The notes under the pieces: generated by a model
The model's input: only the letters and a program-made list of their open reading frames with translations
Told to the model about the DNA's origin: nothing
Databases searched by the model: none
Program-made: the position numbers and the translations under genes
NCBI GenBank assembly: GCA_963653535.1
Contig: CAVJWU010000002.1
Location: forward strand, 53,362 to 117,361
Length of the DNA stretch: 64,000 nt
Direction of reading: 5' to 3'
Source: UBA3210 sp963653535
Lineage (GTDB): Bacteria; Bacillota_I; Bacilli_A; RFN20; CAG-449
Part shown: piece by piece, positions 8,783-18,066 of the stretch
How positions within the stretch are numbered: the stretch's first letter is position 1
Layout: the number at the start of each line of letters is the position of its first letter

Positions 8783-10264
8783 TTAGTTTAGGATTGAAAG
8801 TAAATTAATTAATAGTTCTTTATCGGTGATGATTAGAATAATATTTTCTCTCGCTCTAGTTAATCCTTGATATAACATTTTGACAATAGGATATTTAGTT
8901 CCTTCAAGTTCTTTTCCTTTTAATTCTCCATCTTGATAATAAAAATAAGAATTTAAAATCATTACTACTTTTTGAAAGTCTTGGCCTACTACTTCATTAG
9001 AATCTAAAATTGTTACATTTTCATCTAGATTAGGATTCATTTGTTTAATCGGATAACTAATAAATGTATAATCCTTATTATTTAAGTCTAATGCTCTTTT
9101 AATAGCCTTCTTTTCATCAGGTTCATAAATTATTGAGCAGCTATCTTTAAGAGGAATTTCTTTATTAAAATTATTTAGATTAAAAACACAATCGATGAAA
9201 GAAATTACTTCCACGTTTGATCTTATTTTATTCGTCAAACGATAATGGGTATCTTTAGCTTCATGAAGAATTAATGAAATGACCTTTTTTGCGTTTTCAC
9301 TATTAAAAATTACTTGATTCGCATCATAAGAAAATACACATTTCTTATGGTTTTCTTTTATATATTGAACAATTTTAAAGAATTTTTCATATGGATAAAT
9401 TCTTTGTGTTTCATCAAAAAAGATATAATCATATTTATCTAAAGTTTTTAATGATACTTTATATAATTCTTTAATCGTTAAATTTTCAATTTTTTCATTT
9501 AAAATTTTATGTCCTTCACTTAAAGTTTCAACGTTGATTATTAACACTTTCCCTTTTAAAGAAAAATCATAAGCTAAATCATATAAAAGTAATGTTTTAC
9601 CAGTTCCAGGCGAACCAGTGAGAGCAAAAATATTACGTTTATTTTGTTTAATTAAATCTTTAATTTTCTTTTTAATATCCCTTTGATGAGGAGTTAAGAT
9701 ATATTTTCCTTCAATGAACTTCTCATTATTATTTAAAGGTGAAACTAAAATGTTCTTTGGATCGTAAATTTCATCTAAATTAATTGTTTGATCAACAGGT
9801 AATTTTAAATAATCTAATAGTTCTTCTTTAGTTGATTCAACAAGTGTTTTATTTTCTAGTTTATACAATTTATTTACTACACTTTTATAGGTGAAATGAA
9901 CGGCATGTTTTTTACCGATAACATTAGTGAAATAACGATTCTGTTTTAGTTGATCTAGTACCTTATTTAAGGAAATATCACCGCTTTTAAGTTCGATATT
10001 AATTACCGTGTCAGACGTTATTTTTAATAAATCCATCTCTTTATTTAAATGAGGAACAACGTAGCCAAAAATAAAGCCATCAACTAAAGTAGAATTATCA
10101 TTTATACCTAAGAATTTTAATAATTTTTCAATATCTAAAATTTCATTATGATGATATTCTCGCCCAGGATAAAAAGAACATAAATAAGAAACATAATTCT
10201 TAGAAATAAGTTCTTCTTTGGAAAGTTTAACTAAATCGTATAAAGATACTAATTTATAAGCCAT
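8783..10264 (-). CDS. Nuclease-helicase: N-terminal PD-(D/E)xK-like domain plus SF1 helicase (DUF2075-like)
   Basis: About 493 residues. The N-terminal 150 contain a probable PD-(D/E)xK core (MDLLKIT, then INIELKSGD giving the D...ExK pattern). The C-terminal 300 are a superfamily 1 helicase: Walker A TGSPGTGKT, Walker B YIFFDETQR, a late motif QGLTRAREN. ATP-driven DNA unwinding or translocation with nicking is likely. The ATG at 10264 has AGGTGA before it; an upstream ATG would overlap dnaI and has none. It lies eight bases after dnaI. The role could be repair or defence; I do not recognise a named family member. Confidence 0.65.
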   Translation of the reverse strand: MAYKLVSLYDLVKLSKEELISKNYVSYLCSFYPGREYHHNEILDIEKLLKFLGINDNSTLVDGFIFGYVVPHLNKEMDLLKITSDTVINIELKSGDISLNKVLDQLKQNRYFTNVIGKKHAVHFTYKSVVNKLYKLENKTLVESTKEELLDYLKLPVDQTINLDEIYDPKNILVSPLNNNEKFIEGKYILTPHQRDIKKKIKDLIKQNKRNIFALTGSPGTGKTLLLYDLAYDFSLKGKVLIINVETLSEGHKILNEKIENLTIKELYKVSLKTLDKYDYIFFDETQRIYPYEKFFKIVQYIKENHKKCVFSYDANQVIFNSENAKKVISLILHEAKDTHYRLTNKIRSNVEVISFIDCVFNLNNFNKEIPLKDSCSIIYEPDEKKAIKRALDLNNKDYTFISYPIKQMNPNLDENVTILDSNEVVGQDFQKVVMILNSYFYYQDGELKGKELEGTKYPIVKMLYQGLTRARENIILIITDKELLINLLSILN

Positions 10265-10272
10265 AATTTCAC

Positions 10273-11187
10273 CTAACCTTTTAAAGAACAAAGCGCAATC
10301 GGACTTGTTTTTAAATAAAATATCTCATTTTTATTTACTATTTCTTGATATATTTCTTTATTTACTTTAGATGATCCTGATGAATTTAAAGCTTCCATTG
10401 GGGCTTTATTAGAGACAAAAAAAGTTAATAAACCTAGTTCATTTCTTTTCTTAATAAGTGGTAAGATAATATCTGTTTTTATATTTGAATAGATTGTTTC
10501 AAGCATAAAATTATCTAAAAATAAATATTTTACATTTGTTAACATCTCATAATCAAATTCATAATTAGTCTTATTAAAGCGATAATTATTCGATAAATCT
10601 TTAAAAAAGCCTGAACAATCAATATAGGAAATATATTCATTTTTTAAAGATAAAGACAAAGATTTAGAAAAAACTGACATCATAAAAGTTTTTCCTATTC
10701 CATCTTCTCCATAAAGATAAATTCCTTTATCACATGAAATCCCTTTTGCGATTTTTGCCATCTTAGTCACAACTTTAGTTCGATCATTAGGAAAATAATT
10801 TAATAATTCTTTTAAAGGATAATTAAAATAAGTTTTATCTGTTTCACAAATGATGAATTTAGAAACGATATTATCATTTTCTATTTTGTAATTACAACGA
10901 GAAATAATTTCTTCTAATTTATTCTTCTCATTATCGTAATATAATTTTAAAACAAAACCACCTTTAGAACATGAATTTAGTCCTTGGCAATTCTTACATT
11001 TTTCTTTATCTTTCATTACACGAGAAAAATAAGAAACATTTTTATAAACAAATTCTTCACTTAATGAATTTTCTTTAATAAAATTTCTCATTTCAGTATT
11101 ATTATACACTTTATCAAATGTTTCTTTTTTTATCTTTTTTATTTCATCATAGTCTAGATGGATAATATCATCAATATTTACACCCAT
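10273..11187 (-). CDS. dnaI: Primosomal helicase loader DnaI
   Basis: 304 residues. The N-terminal domain has the zinc-binding cysteines (CKNCQGLNSC and a later Cys) that in Bacillus DnaI regulate contact with the replicative helicase. The C-terminal AAA+ ATPase has Walker A GEDGIGKTF and a Walker B-like YLFLDNF, where the second acidic residue is replaced by Asn. It loads the helicase onto DNA together with DnaB. It starts one base after the dnaB stop. Confidence 0.88.
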   Translation of the reverse strand: MGVNIDDIIHLDYDEIKKIKKETFDKVYNNTEMRNFIKENSLSEEFVYKNVSYFSRVMKDKEKCKNCQGLNSCSKGGFVLKLYYDNEKNKLEEIISRCNYKIENDNIVSKFIICETDKTYFNYPLKELLNYFPNDRTKVVTKMAKIAKGISCDKGIYLYGEDGIGKTFMMSVFSKSLSLSLKNEYISYIDCSGFFKDLSNNYRFNKTNYEFDYEMLTNVKYLFLDNFMLETIYSNIKTDIILPLIKKRNELGLLTFFVSNKAPMEALNSSGSSKVNKEIYQEIVNKNEIFYLKTSPIALCSLKG

Positions 11188-11188
11188 A

Positions 11189-12403
11189 CTATAATCCCTC
11201 GATTAAGGAAGATAAATCTTCTTTTGTGATATTTTCTTCATTATCATCACTTGGTGACGAAATATTAACATCTAATTTTTTACGACGAGAATTTTGTTTT
11301 AAATAATTCATCGCATCTAAAGTAGAAGTAATACCTTCTCTATTTAAACTTGCAGCAATTTTAGTAACATAAGTTCTTGATAATTGGTTATTATTTCTTT
11401 CTAAACAATAATCAATTAAGACATTAATGACTGAAGAATTTAAACCATAACTTTCATTTAATTCAGTAATAAGTTTTACATCACTTGGTGAAACTGCTCC
11501 ATTATTTTGTTTAATCTTTAAATAATCTAAAGCAGAATAAGTTTGCATCATTTCAACTTTTTTACCCATTTTACTAGTTGAACTATAAGCGATATTATTA
11601 GAACCGTTCTTTCTTAAAACTTGATACGATTTATCTTTTACGCATAATTCTTTGACCATTTCATAATCAATTTTTTCTTTTTCTTCAGGTCGATATGCTT
11701 GAGAAACATAATCCGACATAATTTCTTCATTGACACCATAAAGTAAGGCTAATTCAGAAATTTTTTTCATATCGCTTTTCTTAATAGCTTTTGGTAAAAT
11801 ATTAAAATTTTCTAAAGAAGATAAGAATTTTGCATTATCAAATCCTTTTGATACATCAATTACTTTTCTTCCATATCCTCCAACAATATTAAGAGTTGAA
11901 GAATAAACATTTTCATCTAATGAAGATTTAAACACATCATTAAAAGAAGCGCTAATTTCATTGTAGCCTTCTAAATCAAGCTTTTTAGTTTTATATCTTC
12001 TTAGGTATTGTTGAACTTTCTTTTCACCAATACGAGAAATTAATAAACCTTTAAAAAGAATATCATCAAAGAATTCCTTTGGAGTTTTTGGCGCGTATAA
12101 AACAAATTTTAAAAAGGATTGTTCTTTATCTTTTTTATAATAAGTTCTTATTAGTCCAATACCTTCTAATTTATTTTTTGCTTCAGTTAAATTAGATATA
12201 TCGATGCCCATTTCTAAAAGAAGATCTTCTAAAGAAGCAATATCACTTTTCTTTTTATAATCTGCATATAAAGTTAAATATAAAGAAATCGCGTGACTAC
12301 CAACAATAGGTTGATAAAGCATAGTTAAAGTATCGTGATCAAAATCACTAATAATAGAATTTAAATATACTTCATAAAAATCTTCTTTGTTTAAATAAAT
12401 CAT
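11189..12403 (-). CDS. dnaB: Replication initiation/membrane attachment protein DnaB (helicase co-loader)
   Basis: 404 residues resembling Bacillus DnaB (the loader, not the helicase). The N-terminal winged-helix region contains FDHDTLTMLYQPIVGSHA; a DnaD-like helical domain lies near residues 290-380 (ALDYLKIKQNNGAVSPSD onward). It works with DnaD and DnaI at oriC and at restart sites. AGGTGA precedes the ATG. First gene of dnaB-dnaI-helicase, divergent from pyk. Confidence 0.88.
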   Translation of the reverse strand: MIYLNKEDFYEVYLNSIISDFDHDTLTMLYQPIVGSHAISLYLTLYADYKKKSDIASLEDLLLEMGIDISNLTEAKNKLEGIGLIRTYYKKDKEQSFLKFVLYAPKTPKEFFDDILFKGLLISRIGEKKVQQYLRRYKTKKLDLEGYNEISASFNDVFKSSLDENVYSSTLNIVGGYGRKVIDVSKGFDNAKFLSSLENFNILPKAIKKSDMKKISELALLYGVNEEIMSDYVSQAYRPEEKEKIDYEMVKELCVKDKSYQVLRKNGSNNIAYSSTSKMGKKVEMMQTYSALDYLKIKQNNGAVSPSDVKLITELNESYGLNSSVINVLIDYCLERNNNQLSRTYVTKIAASLNREGITSTLDAMNYLKQNSRRKKLDVNISSPSDDNEENITKEDLSSLIEGL

Positions 12404-12532
12404 AATGTCACCTACTTAAATTATCTTACAATTTTATGTTCTTAAATGAAAGAATATTTTTTAAATATAAAAGATAAAAATAAAAATGTAAGCCCTTAGA
12501 TTTATTAATTTCTAAAAAAGATAATTTTATTC

Positions 12533-12556
12533 TTTTCTATTAATAGAAAATATAAT
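12533..12556 (+). promoter_or_regulatory. pyk promoter with an 18-bp perfect palindrome
   Basis: TTTTCTATTAATAGAAAA (12533-12550) is a perfect 18-bp palindrome directly followed by TATAAT (12551-12556), about 50 bases before the pyk start. It fills most of the -35/-10 spacer, a position where a bound repressor would block RNA polymerase. The -35 hexamer is weak. The regulator is unknown. Confidence 0.55.
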
Positions 12557-12606
12557 AGAATGTTTAAGTATTTTGTTTAAAAATATAAATGAAAAAGAGG
12601 TTTTAT

Positions 12607-14061
12607 ATGAATATTACAAAAAAGACAAAAGTAGTATGTACAATCGGTCCTGCAAGTGATACTTATGAAAAATGTTTAGAATTATATCACGCAGGTATGA
12701 ACGTCATGAGAATGAATTTCTCACATGGTTCTTATGAAGAACACGGCAAAAAAGTCGCAATTGCAAAAAAATTATGGGAAAATGATAAAATTATCATGCC
12801 TTTAATGTTAGATACTAAAGGCCCAGAAATTCGTACTCATTTATTTAAAAATGGTAAAGCTAAATTTGAAACAGATTCCATTGTAAGAATTTCTATGACA
12901 GAAGTTTTAGGTGATTCAACTCACTTCTCTGTTACTTATCCAGGTTTATATGATGATTGTGAAGTTGGTCAACACGTCAAATTAGATGATGGTAATATCA
13001 CATTCGTCATCGAAGAAAAAGACGAAGCAAAGAAAGAATTAGTTTGTAGAGCATTAAATCACCATGAAGTTAAAGATAGACGTGGTGTTAACTGCCCAGA
13101 AACTGAAATTCAAATGCCATATATTTCTGAAAAAGATTATAATGACATTGTATGGGGAACTAAACAAGAAGAAGTTGCTTATATTGCAGCATCATTTGTT
13201 AGAGACGCAAACGATGTCTTAGACATTAGAAAAATCTTAGTTGAAAACGGTCGTTCAGATATTAAGATCATTTCAAAAATTGAAAACCCATTAGCTGTTA
13301 AAAATATTGACGATATTTTAAAGGTTACAGATGCAATCATGGTCGCTCGTGGTGACTTAGGTGTTGAAATTCCAGCAGAAGATGTCCCAGTTGTTCAAAA
13401 ATTATTAATTGAAAAATGTAGAATTGCTGGTAAACCAGTCATTACTGCAACTCAAATGTTAGACTCAATGAAGACTAACCCAAACCCAACTAGAGCGGAA
13501 GTTTCCGACGTTGCAAATGCAGTTTCTTCAGGTACAGATGCAGTTATGTTATCAGCTGAATCCGCAAGTGGTGAATATCCAGTTGAAGCTGCTTCAATGC
13601 AAGCAAAAATTGCAACAAAGATGGAAAAATATCTTCCATATGCACATTTAGCTAATGAAGCTTTCGAAACATCTAATAAAAACAATAACGATGCTATTTC
13701 TAACGCAGTCGCAACAACTGCAATCTTAATTGATGCAAAGTTAATTGTCGTTCTTGCTGAAACTGATGAAGCTATTTCACGTTTATCAAAAGCTAGACCA
13801 TGCTGTCCAATCTTATCTGTATCTAACGATATGAAGATTTGTAGAAATTCCACATTAATGTGGGGTGTATATCCAACTTATATTCCTTTCATTCCTCAAT
13901 TAATTGAAGAAATGGAAGTATTCGCACTTTTCAAAGCTAGAGAACTTGGTATTCCTGCAGGAAGCAATATTATTTTAACTGGTGGTACTCCAACAGGTTC
14001 TAATAAAACTAACTTCATGAAGATTATCCGTACAAGAGAATTCAAAGAAATGGAGGACTAA
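12607..14061 (+). CDS. pyk: Pyruvate kinase
   Basis: 484 residues. It converts phosphoenolpyruvate and ADP to pyruvate and ATP, the last step of glycolysis. Landmarks: TIGPAS near the N-terminus, MLDTKGPEIRT, the active-site region KIENPLAVKNIDDIL, MVARGDLGVEIP and TRAEVSDVANAV. It lacks the extra C-terminal phosphotransfer-like domain of some Bacillus enzymes. The ATG six codons downstream of the first one has AAAGAGG at good spacing and is chosen. The kinase gene that follows begins two bases after its stop. Confidence 0.97.
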   Translation: MNITKKTKVVCTIGPASDTYEKCLELYHAGMNVMRMNFSHGSYEEHGKKVAIAKKLWENDKIIMPLMLDTKGPEIRTHLFKNGKAKFETDSIVRISMTEVLGDSTHFSVTYPGLYDDCEVGQHVKLDDGNITFVIEEKDEAKKELVCRALNHHEVKDRRGVNCPETEIQMPYISEKDYNDIVWGTKQEEVAYIAASFVRDANDVLDIRKILVENGRSDIKIISKIENPLAVKNIDDILKVTDAIMVARGDLGVEIPAEDVPVVQKLLIEKCRIAGKPVITATQMLDSMKTNPNPTRAEVSDVANAVSSGTDAVMLSAESASGEYPVEAASMQAKIATKMEKYLPYAHLANEAFETSNKNNNDAISNAVATTAILIDAKLIVVLAETDEAISRLSKARPCCPILSVSNDMKICRNSTLMWGVYPTYIPFIPQLIEEMEVFALFKARELGIPAGSNIILTGGTPTGSNKTNFMKIIRTREFKEMED

Positions 14062-14063
14062 TT

Positions 14064-14924
14064 ATGGAATATGTCATGTCAATTGACTTAGGGGGAACTA
14101 ATTTAAGAATCGCAATAGTATCAGAATCATTAGATATTGTTGATGTCGTTAGAGAATCAACAACTAAGAATGATAAAGATAAATTATTTGAACAAATTTG
14201 TCGAATGATCGATTCATTACCATATGAAAAATATGGTGTTAAAAAAGTTGGTATTTCTGCCTGCGGATTAATTGATGGTGATCATATTACATTATTACCT
14301 AACTTAAAAATTAAAGACTTCGATTTAAATAAACGTTTAGAAGAAAAATATGGTTTTAAGGTCAATATTAGAAATGACGCGAACTGCACTGCTCTAGCAG
14401 AAGCAAGTTTTGGTTCAACTAAGGATGTTAAAGATTCATATTTTATCACTATTTCAACTGGTATCGGAGGATGCTTAATTCACGATTCAAATATGATTAA
14501 TTTACCATTTGAAATTGGTCATATTCTCGTCCATTACAAAAATGGCTATGAAGAATTTGAAAAATTATGTTCAGGAACTGGAATGGAAAATTTAGCCCGT
14601 GCTTATGGTCTTGAAGTAACTGGATGTAAAGACTTCTTTTCTAAAGTAGAAGAAAAAGATAAATTAGCATTAGACATTTTAGATATATGGGAAGAAATGG
14701 TCGCGGTATTTATCGCGAATACCCAAATGGAATTTAATGTCGATAAATTCTGTTTATCTGGTGGAGTTATGAAATCTTCAAAATACTTTATTAAAGACAT
14801 TGAAGAAAAAGCTAATAAAATCATTAAAAATTATCCATTAAAAGAAATTAAAATCGTTCTTGCTGAAATGGATCAAGATGCTGGTTTATTCGGCGGAGTC
14901 GCAGTAGCCTTAAAAATTAAATAA
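14064..14924 (+). CDS. ROK-family sugar kinase, glucokinase-like
   Basis: 286 residues. The phosphate-binding MSIDLGGTNLRIA, the catalytic Asp in IRNDANCTALAEA and the EIGH motif are those of ROK kinases, and a second ATP-binding segment (CLSGGVMKSS) follows. The usual zinc-binding cluster (CxCGxxGCxE) after EIGH is absent; only one Cys remains in KLCSGTG. Coupling to pyk suggests a glycolytic glucokinase, but the sugar is not proven. It ends at a clear terminator. Confidence 0.8.
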   Translation: MEYVMSIDLGGTNLRIAIVSESLDIVDVVRESTTKNDKDKLFEQICRMIDSLPYEKYGVKKVGISACGLIDGDHITLLPNLKIKDFDLNKRLEEKYGFKVNIRNDANCTALAEASFGSTKDVKDSYFITISTGIGGCLIHDSNMINLPFEIGHILVHYKNGYEEFEKLCSGTGMENLARAYGLEVTGCKDFFSKVEEKDKLALDILDIWEEMVAVFIANTQMEFNVDKFCLSGGVMKSSKYFIKDIEEKANKIIKNYPLKEIKIVLAEMDQDAGLFGGVAVALKIK

Positions 14925-14933
14925 GTTTGAAAG

Positions 14934-14959
14934 ACATCACGAAATGTGATGTTTTTCTT
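14934..14959 (+). terminator. Terminator of pyk-ROK kinase
   Basis: A 7-bp stem ACATCAC/GTGATGT with a 5-base loop, followed by TTTTTCTTT. Confidence 0.85.
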
Positions 14960-14979
14960 TACGAATTTTCATAAATTTA

Positions 14980-15008
14980 TTGTAATATTTTATCTAGAAT
15001 CTTATAAT
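14980..15008 (+). promoter_or_regulatory. SigA-type promoter of thrS
   Basis: TTGTAA, 17 bases, TATAAT: a near-consensus vegetative promoter just upstream of the T-box leader. Confidence 0.75.
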
Positions 15009-15014
15009 CTAAGA

Positions 15015-15218
15015 GGTTATGAAAAAGACATGCTTATAGAAAACTTTTTAGAGAGAGCTAACTGGTGAAAATGCTCACAATCCTATAAGAACTACTTTGG
15101 AGCCTTCTAGAAATAGACGTTTATCGCGTTAAGATTATAAATTAAGAGTATATCGAATTTTGATATAAACTAAGGTGGTACCGCGAATTAACGTCCTTAT
15201 TTAGAGGATGTTTTTTTT
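15015..15218 (+). promoter_or_regulatory. Threonine T-box riboswitch
   Basis: The hallmark T-box sequence AAGGTGGTACCGCG lies at 15172-15185. It is followed by a terminator hairpin (ACGTCCT 15191-15197 with AGGATGT 15205-15211) and eight T. A long stem I region precedes it, and an ACT Thr codon at 15094-15096 is the probable specifier. Uncharged tRNA-Thr would stabilise the antiterminator and switch on thrS. An ACT at 15091 is an alternative specifier frame, also Thr. Confidence 0.92.
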
Positions 15219-15235
15219 ATTTTAAGGAGGAAATT

Positions 15236-17137
15236 ATGAAACTAACATGTTTAGACGGAAAAGTAATTGAAGTTAGTGAAGGTCAATCAGGTTTAGACGT
15301 AGCAAAAAGTATTTCACTTTCACTTGCGAAATCTTCAATCGCTTATTCATTAAATGGTAAAGTCTACGATTTAAATAGACCTATCCAAGAAGATGGTGAA
15401 TTCATCTTAATTAAGCAAGGCGATAAAGAAAGCTATGATGTATTAAATCATTCTACATCTCACCTTCTCGCTCAAGCAATTCACAAATTATATCCAGATG
15501 CAAAATTTGGTTTTGGCCCAAGCATTGATGAAGGATTCTATTATGATATCGATTTCTCTTCACCTATTACTGATGCTGATTTTCCTAAAATTGAAAAGGA
15601 AATGGCAAAACTTGCTTCTCAAGGTAATCCTATCGTAAGAGAAGAAGTAACTAAAGAAGAAGCTTTAGAATTATTTAAGGACAATCCTTATAAAATAGAA
15701 TTAATTAATGGTATTGATGGTTCAATCACCATCTACCGTCAAGGTGATTTCTTCGATTTATGCGCAGGACCACACTTAGAAAAAACTTCTCAAATCAAGC
15801 ACTTTAAATTATTATCTCTTGCTGGAGCATATTGGAGAGGCGATGTTAAAAATAAACAATTAACAAGAATTTATGGTACTTCATGGTGGTCAAAAGAAGA
15901 ATTAGATAAACACCTTTTAGATCTTGAAGAACGTAAAAAAAGAGATCATAAGAAAATCGGTAAAGATTTAGGTTTATTCATGATTTCTGAATTTGGACCA
16001 GGTGAACCATTCTGGCTACCAAATGGATATACATTAAGAAGAACTCTTGAAAATTTCTGGTTAGAATATCATAAGAAAAATGGTTATTTAGTCATTGAAA
16101 CACCTATTATGTTATCTAGAACTTTATGGGAAACTTCCGGTCACTGGGATCATTATCAAGAAGACATGTACACATTAAAAGTTGATGATCAAGACTTTGC
16201 GATAAAACCAATGAACTGCCCAGGTGCAATTTTAGTTTATAAAAATTCATTACATTCTTATAAAGAATTACCTTTAAGATATGCAGAATTAGGTCATGTC
16301 CATAGAAATGAAGCTTCTGGTGCTTTAAATGGTTTATTTAGAGTTAGATCCTTCCACCAAGATGACGCTCACACATTATTAATGGAAGAACAAATCGGTG
16401 ATGAAATCCAAAGAATCATTAAGATTTATGACTATATGTATTCTTTATTTGGATTAGATTATTCAATTGAATTATCTACTCGTCCAGAAGATAACTTTAT
16501 CGGTGATATCGAAGTTTGGGACAAAGCTGAAGATGATTTAAAGAAAGCTTGTTTAGCAACAGGTAAATCATTTAAGATTAATCCAGGTGACGGGGCATTC
16601 TACGGACCAAAACTTGACTTCAAATTAAAAGATTCAATGAATAGAATTTGGCAATGTGGTACAGTTCAATTAGATATGCAACTTCCAGGAAGATTTGATT
16701 GTACATATGTTGATAAAGATGGTAATAAGAAAACTCCAATCATGATTCATAGAGCTTGCTTTGGTTCAATTGAAAGATTTATTGGTATCATTACTGAAAA
16801 CTTTGCTGGTCAATTCCCTACTTGGTTAGCTCCAGTTCAAATTAACTTACTTCCTGTCGCACCAGTTCATAATGAATATGCTTATAAAGTAAAAGAAGAA
16901 TTAGAAGCATTAGGTTTAAGAGTAACTCTTGATGATTCAAATGAAAAACTTGGTTATCGATTAAGAAATTCTTCTTTATTAAAAACTCCTTATACAGTAG
17001 TTATTGGTGATAAAGAAGTTGAAAATAATTCTTTAACATATCGTATTATTGGTTCAACAGAACAAGTAACTGTTTCAAAAGAAGAATTTATTAAGAAACT
17101 TCTTGATGAAGTTAAATCAAAAGCTTTAAGAAAATAA
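15236..17137 (+). CDS. thrS: Threonyl-tRNA synthetase
   Basis: 633 residues, standard bacterial length. An N-terminal TGS domain (1-60) is followed by the editing domain (HSTSHLLAQAIHKLYPDAKF), the class II catalytic core with motif 2 RYAELGHVHRNEASG and zinc-site residues in MNCPGAI and further His residues, and the C-terminal anticodon-binding domain. It charges tRNA-Thr. AAGGAGG precedes the ATG; expression is governed by the T-box leader. Confidence 0.98.
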   Translation: MKLTCLDGKVIEVSEGQSGLDVAKSISLSLAKSSIAYSLNGKVYDLNRPIQEDGEFILIKQGDKESYDVLNHSTSHLLAQAIHKLYPDAKFGFGPSIDEGFYYDIDFSSPITDADFPKIEKEMAKLASQGNPIVREEVTKEEALELFKDNPYKIELINGIDGSITIYRQGDFFDLCAGPHLEKTSQIKHFKLLSLAGAYWRGDVKNKQLTRIYGTSWWSKEELDKHLLDLEERKKRDHKKIGKDLGLFMISEFGPGEPFWLPNGYTLRRTLENFWLEYHKKNGYLVIETPIMLSRTLWETSGHWDHYQEDMYTLKVDDQDFAIKPMNCPGAILVYKNSLHSYKELPLRYAELGHVHRNEASGALNGLFRVRSFHQDDAHTLLMEEQIGDEIQRIIKIYDYMYSLFGLDYSIELSTRPEDNFIGDIEVWDKAEDDLKKACLATGKSFKINPGDGAFYGPKLDFKLKDSMNRIWQCGTVQLDMQLPGRFDCTYVDKDGNKKTPIMIHRACFGSIERFIGIITENFAGQFPTWLAPVQINLLPVAPVHNEYAYKVKEELEALGLRVTLDDSNEKLGYRLRNSSLLKTPYTVVIGDKEVENNSLTYRIIGSTEQVTVSKEEFIKKLLDEVKSKALRK

Positions 17138-17145
17138 GCAAAATA

Positions 17146-17178
17146 AAACTAGGAATTTTTGAAATTCCTAGTTTTTAA
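17146..17178. terminator. Bidirectional terminator between thrS and the convergent lipoprotein gene
   Basis: A 13-bp stem AAACTAGGAATTT/AAATTCCTAGTTT with a 3-base loop and T-runs on both strands. It serves thrS (plus) and the convergent gene (minus). Confidence 0.85.
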
Positions 17179-17184
17179 TTTGGC

Positions 17185-18012
17185 TTATTTTACCTTAGGT
17201 CCGGCATTAACCATTTTCCAAGAAGAAGCAAAGTAAACATTAACTTTATTATCGACGTAACCTTCTTCCCATCCTTCAGGTTTAGTTTCAAAATAAGAAT
17301 AAACATTTAATGAAGGACAATTATTAAATGCTTTTTTCTTAATTGTAGTGACATTTTCTGATAAAACGATTGTTTTAAAATTGTCTAGATAGGCAAAGGC
17401 ATTAGTATTAATAGTTGTAATAGTATCTGGTAAATAAACTCTTTCTAACGCGAATGGTTCATCTGGTGCACAGAATGAAGAACCAATTTCTTTAACAACC
17501 TTTCCATTATAAGTTTTCGCAATGACAATTTCAGAAACAGATCTAATCATACCTGAAATATAAGGGTCGAAGGAACTAGCAATATAATAGTTTCTATCAC
17601 TTGATAAAGTATAATTTACTCCTTCAGTTGAATAAGTATCATTAATGACTGTTTTATTAAATACAGCAGTATAAACAGTATTCTTAGTTACAGCAGTAAA
17701 TTCTTTATCCCATCCACTAAATGTATATGAGAAATTTTCATCACTTGGTCGCGTTGGATTTTCTTTTGTATAACTTGGAACTGAACCACTTTCTATCGTT
17801 TCAGTATAAATTGTTTTTGAATCATAATTTTTAAATGTGACGACAACTGGATTAGTAAAAGTTGTAGATGATGAACTTTGTTCTGAAGATGAACTTACAT
17901 TATTACTAGAAGTTGAACTTGAATTATTTTCACTACTAGAAACATTATTACAACTAAATAAACTTAAACCAATTAAAGGTAAAATTAATAATTTTGATAA
18001 ATTAGTTTTCAT
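17185..18012 (-). CDS. Surface lipoprotein with InlB-type B repeat and BspA-type leucine-rich repeat
   Basis: 275 residues. A signal peptide with lipobox LFSC (Cys21) is followed by a Ser/Asn-rich spacer, then one Listeria-Bacteroides (InlB B-repeat) unit at about 55-115 (VVTFKNYDSKTIYTE, ending FSGWDKEFTAVTKNTVYTAVF with the middle omitted here) and one or two BspA-like LRR_5 repeats near 190-240 (YLPDTITTINTNAFAYLDN). Such proteins face outward and often bind host or matrix; the ligand is unknown. It appears monocistronic. Confidence 0.75.
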   Translation of the reverse strand: MKTNLSKLLILPLIGLSLFSCNNVSSSENNSSSTSSNNVSSSSEQSSSSTTFTNPVVVTFKNYDSKTIYTETIESGSVPSYTKENPTRPSDENFSYTFSGWDKEFTAVTKNTVYTAVFNKTVINDTYSTEGVNYTLSSDRNYYIASSFDPYISGMIRSVSEIVIAKTYNGKVVKEIGSSFCAPDEPFALERVYLPDTITTINTNAFAYLDNFKTIVLSENVTTIKKKAFNNCPSLNVYSYFETKPEGWEEGYVDNKVNVYFASSWKMVNAGPKVK

Positions 18013-18021
18013 ATTTCTCCT

Positions 18022-18056
18022 TAAAAATAAATTAGTTAGCTCTTCGCTAACTAATT
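18022..18056 (-). terminator. Terminator of the response regulator-HPt-FakA-C unit
   Basis: An 11-bp stem AATTAGTTAGC/GCTAACTAATT with a 5-base loop, followed on the minus strand by TTATTTTTAA. Confidence 0.85.
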
Positions 18057-18066
18057 AATAAAAATT

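Noticed and set aside
10273..10291. Start of the nuclease-helicase inside dnaI
   Set aside because: That ATG lacks a ribosome-binding site, while the ATG at 10264 has AGGTGA at proper spacing and avoids the overlap.
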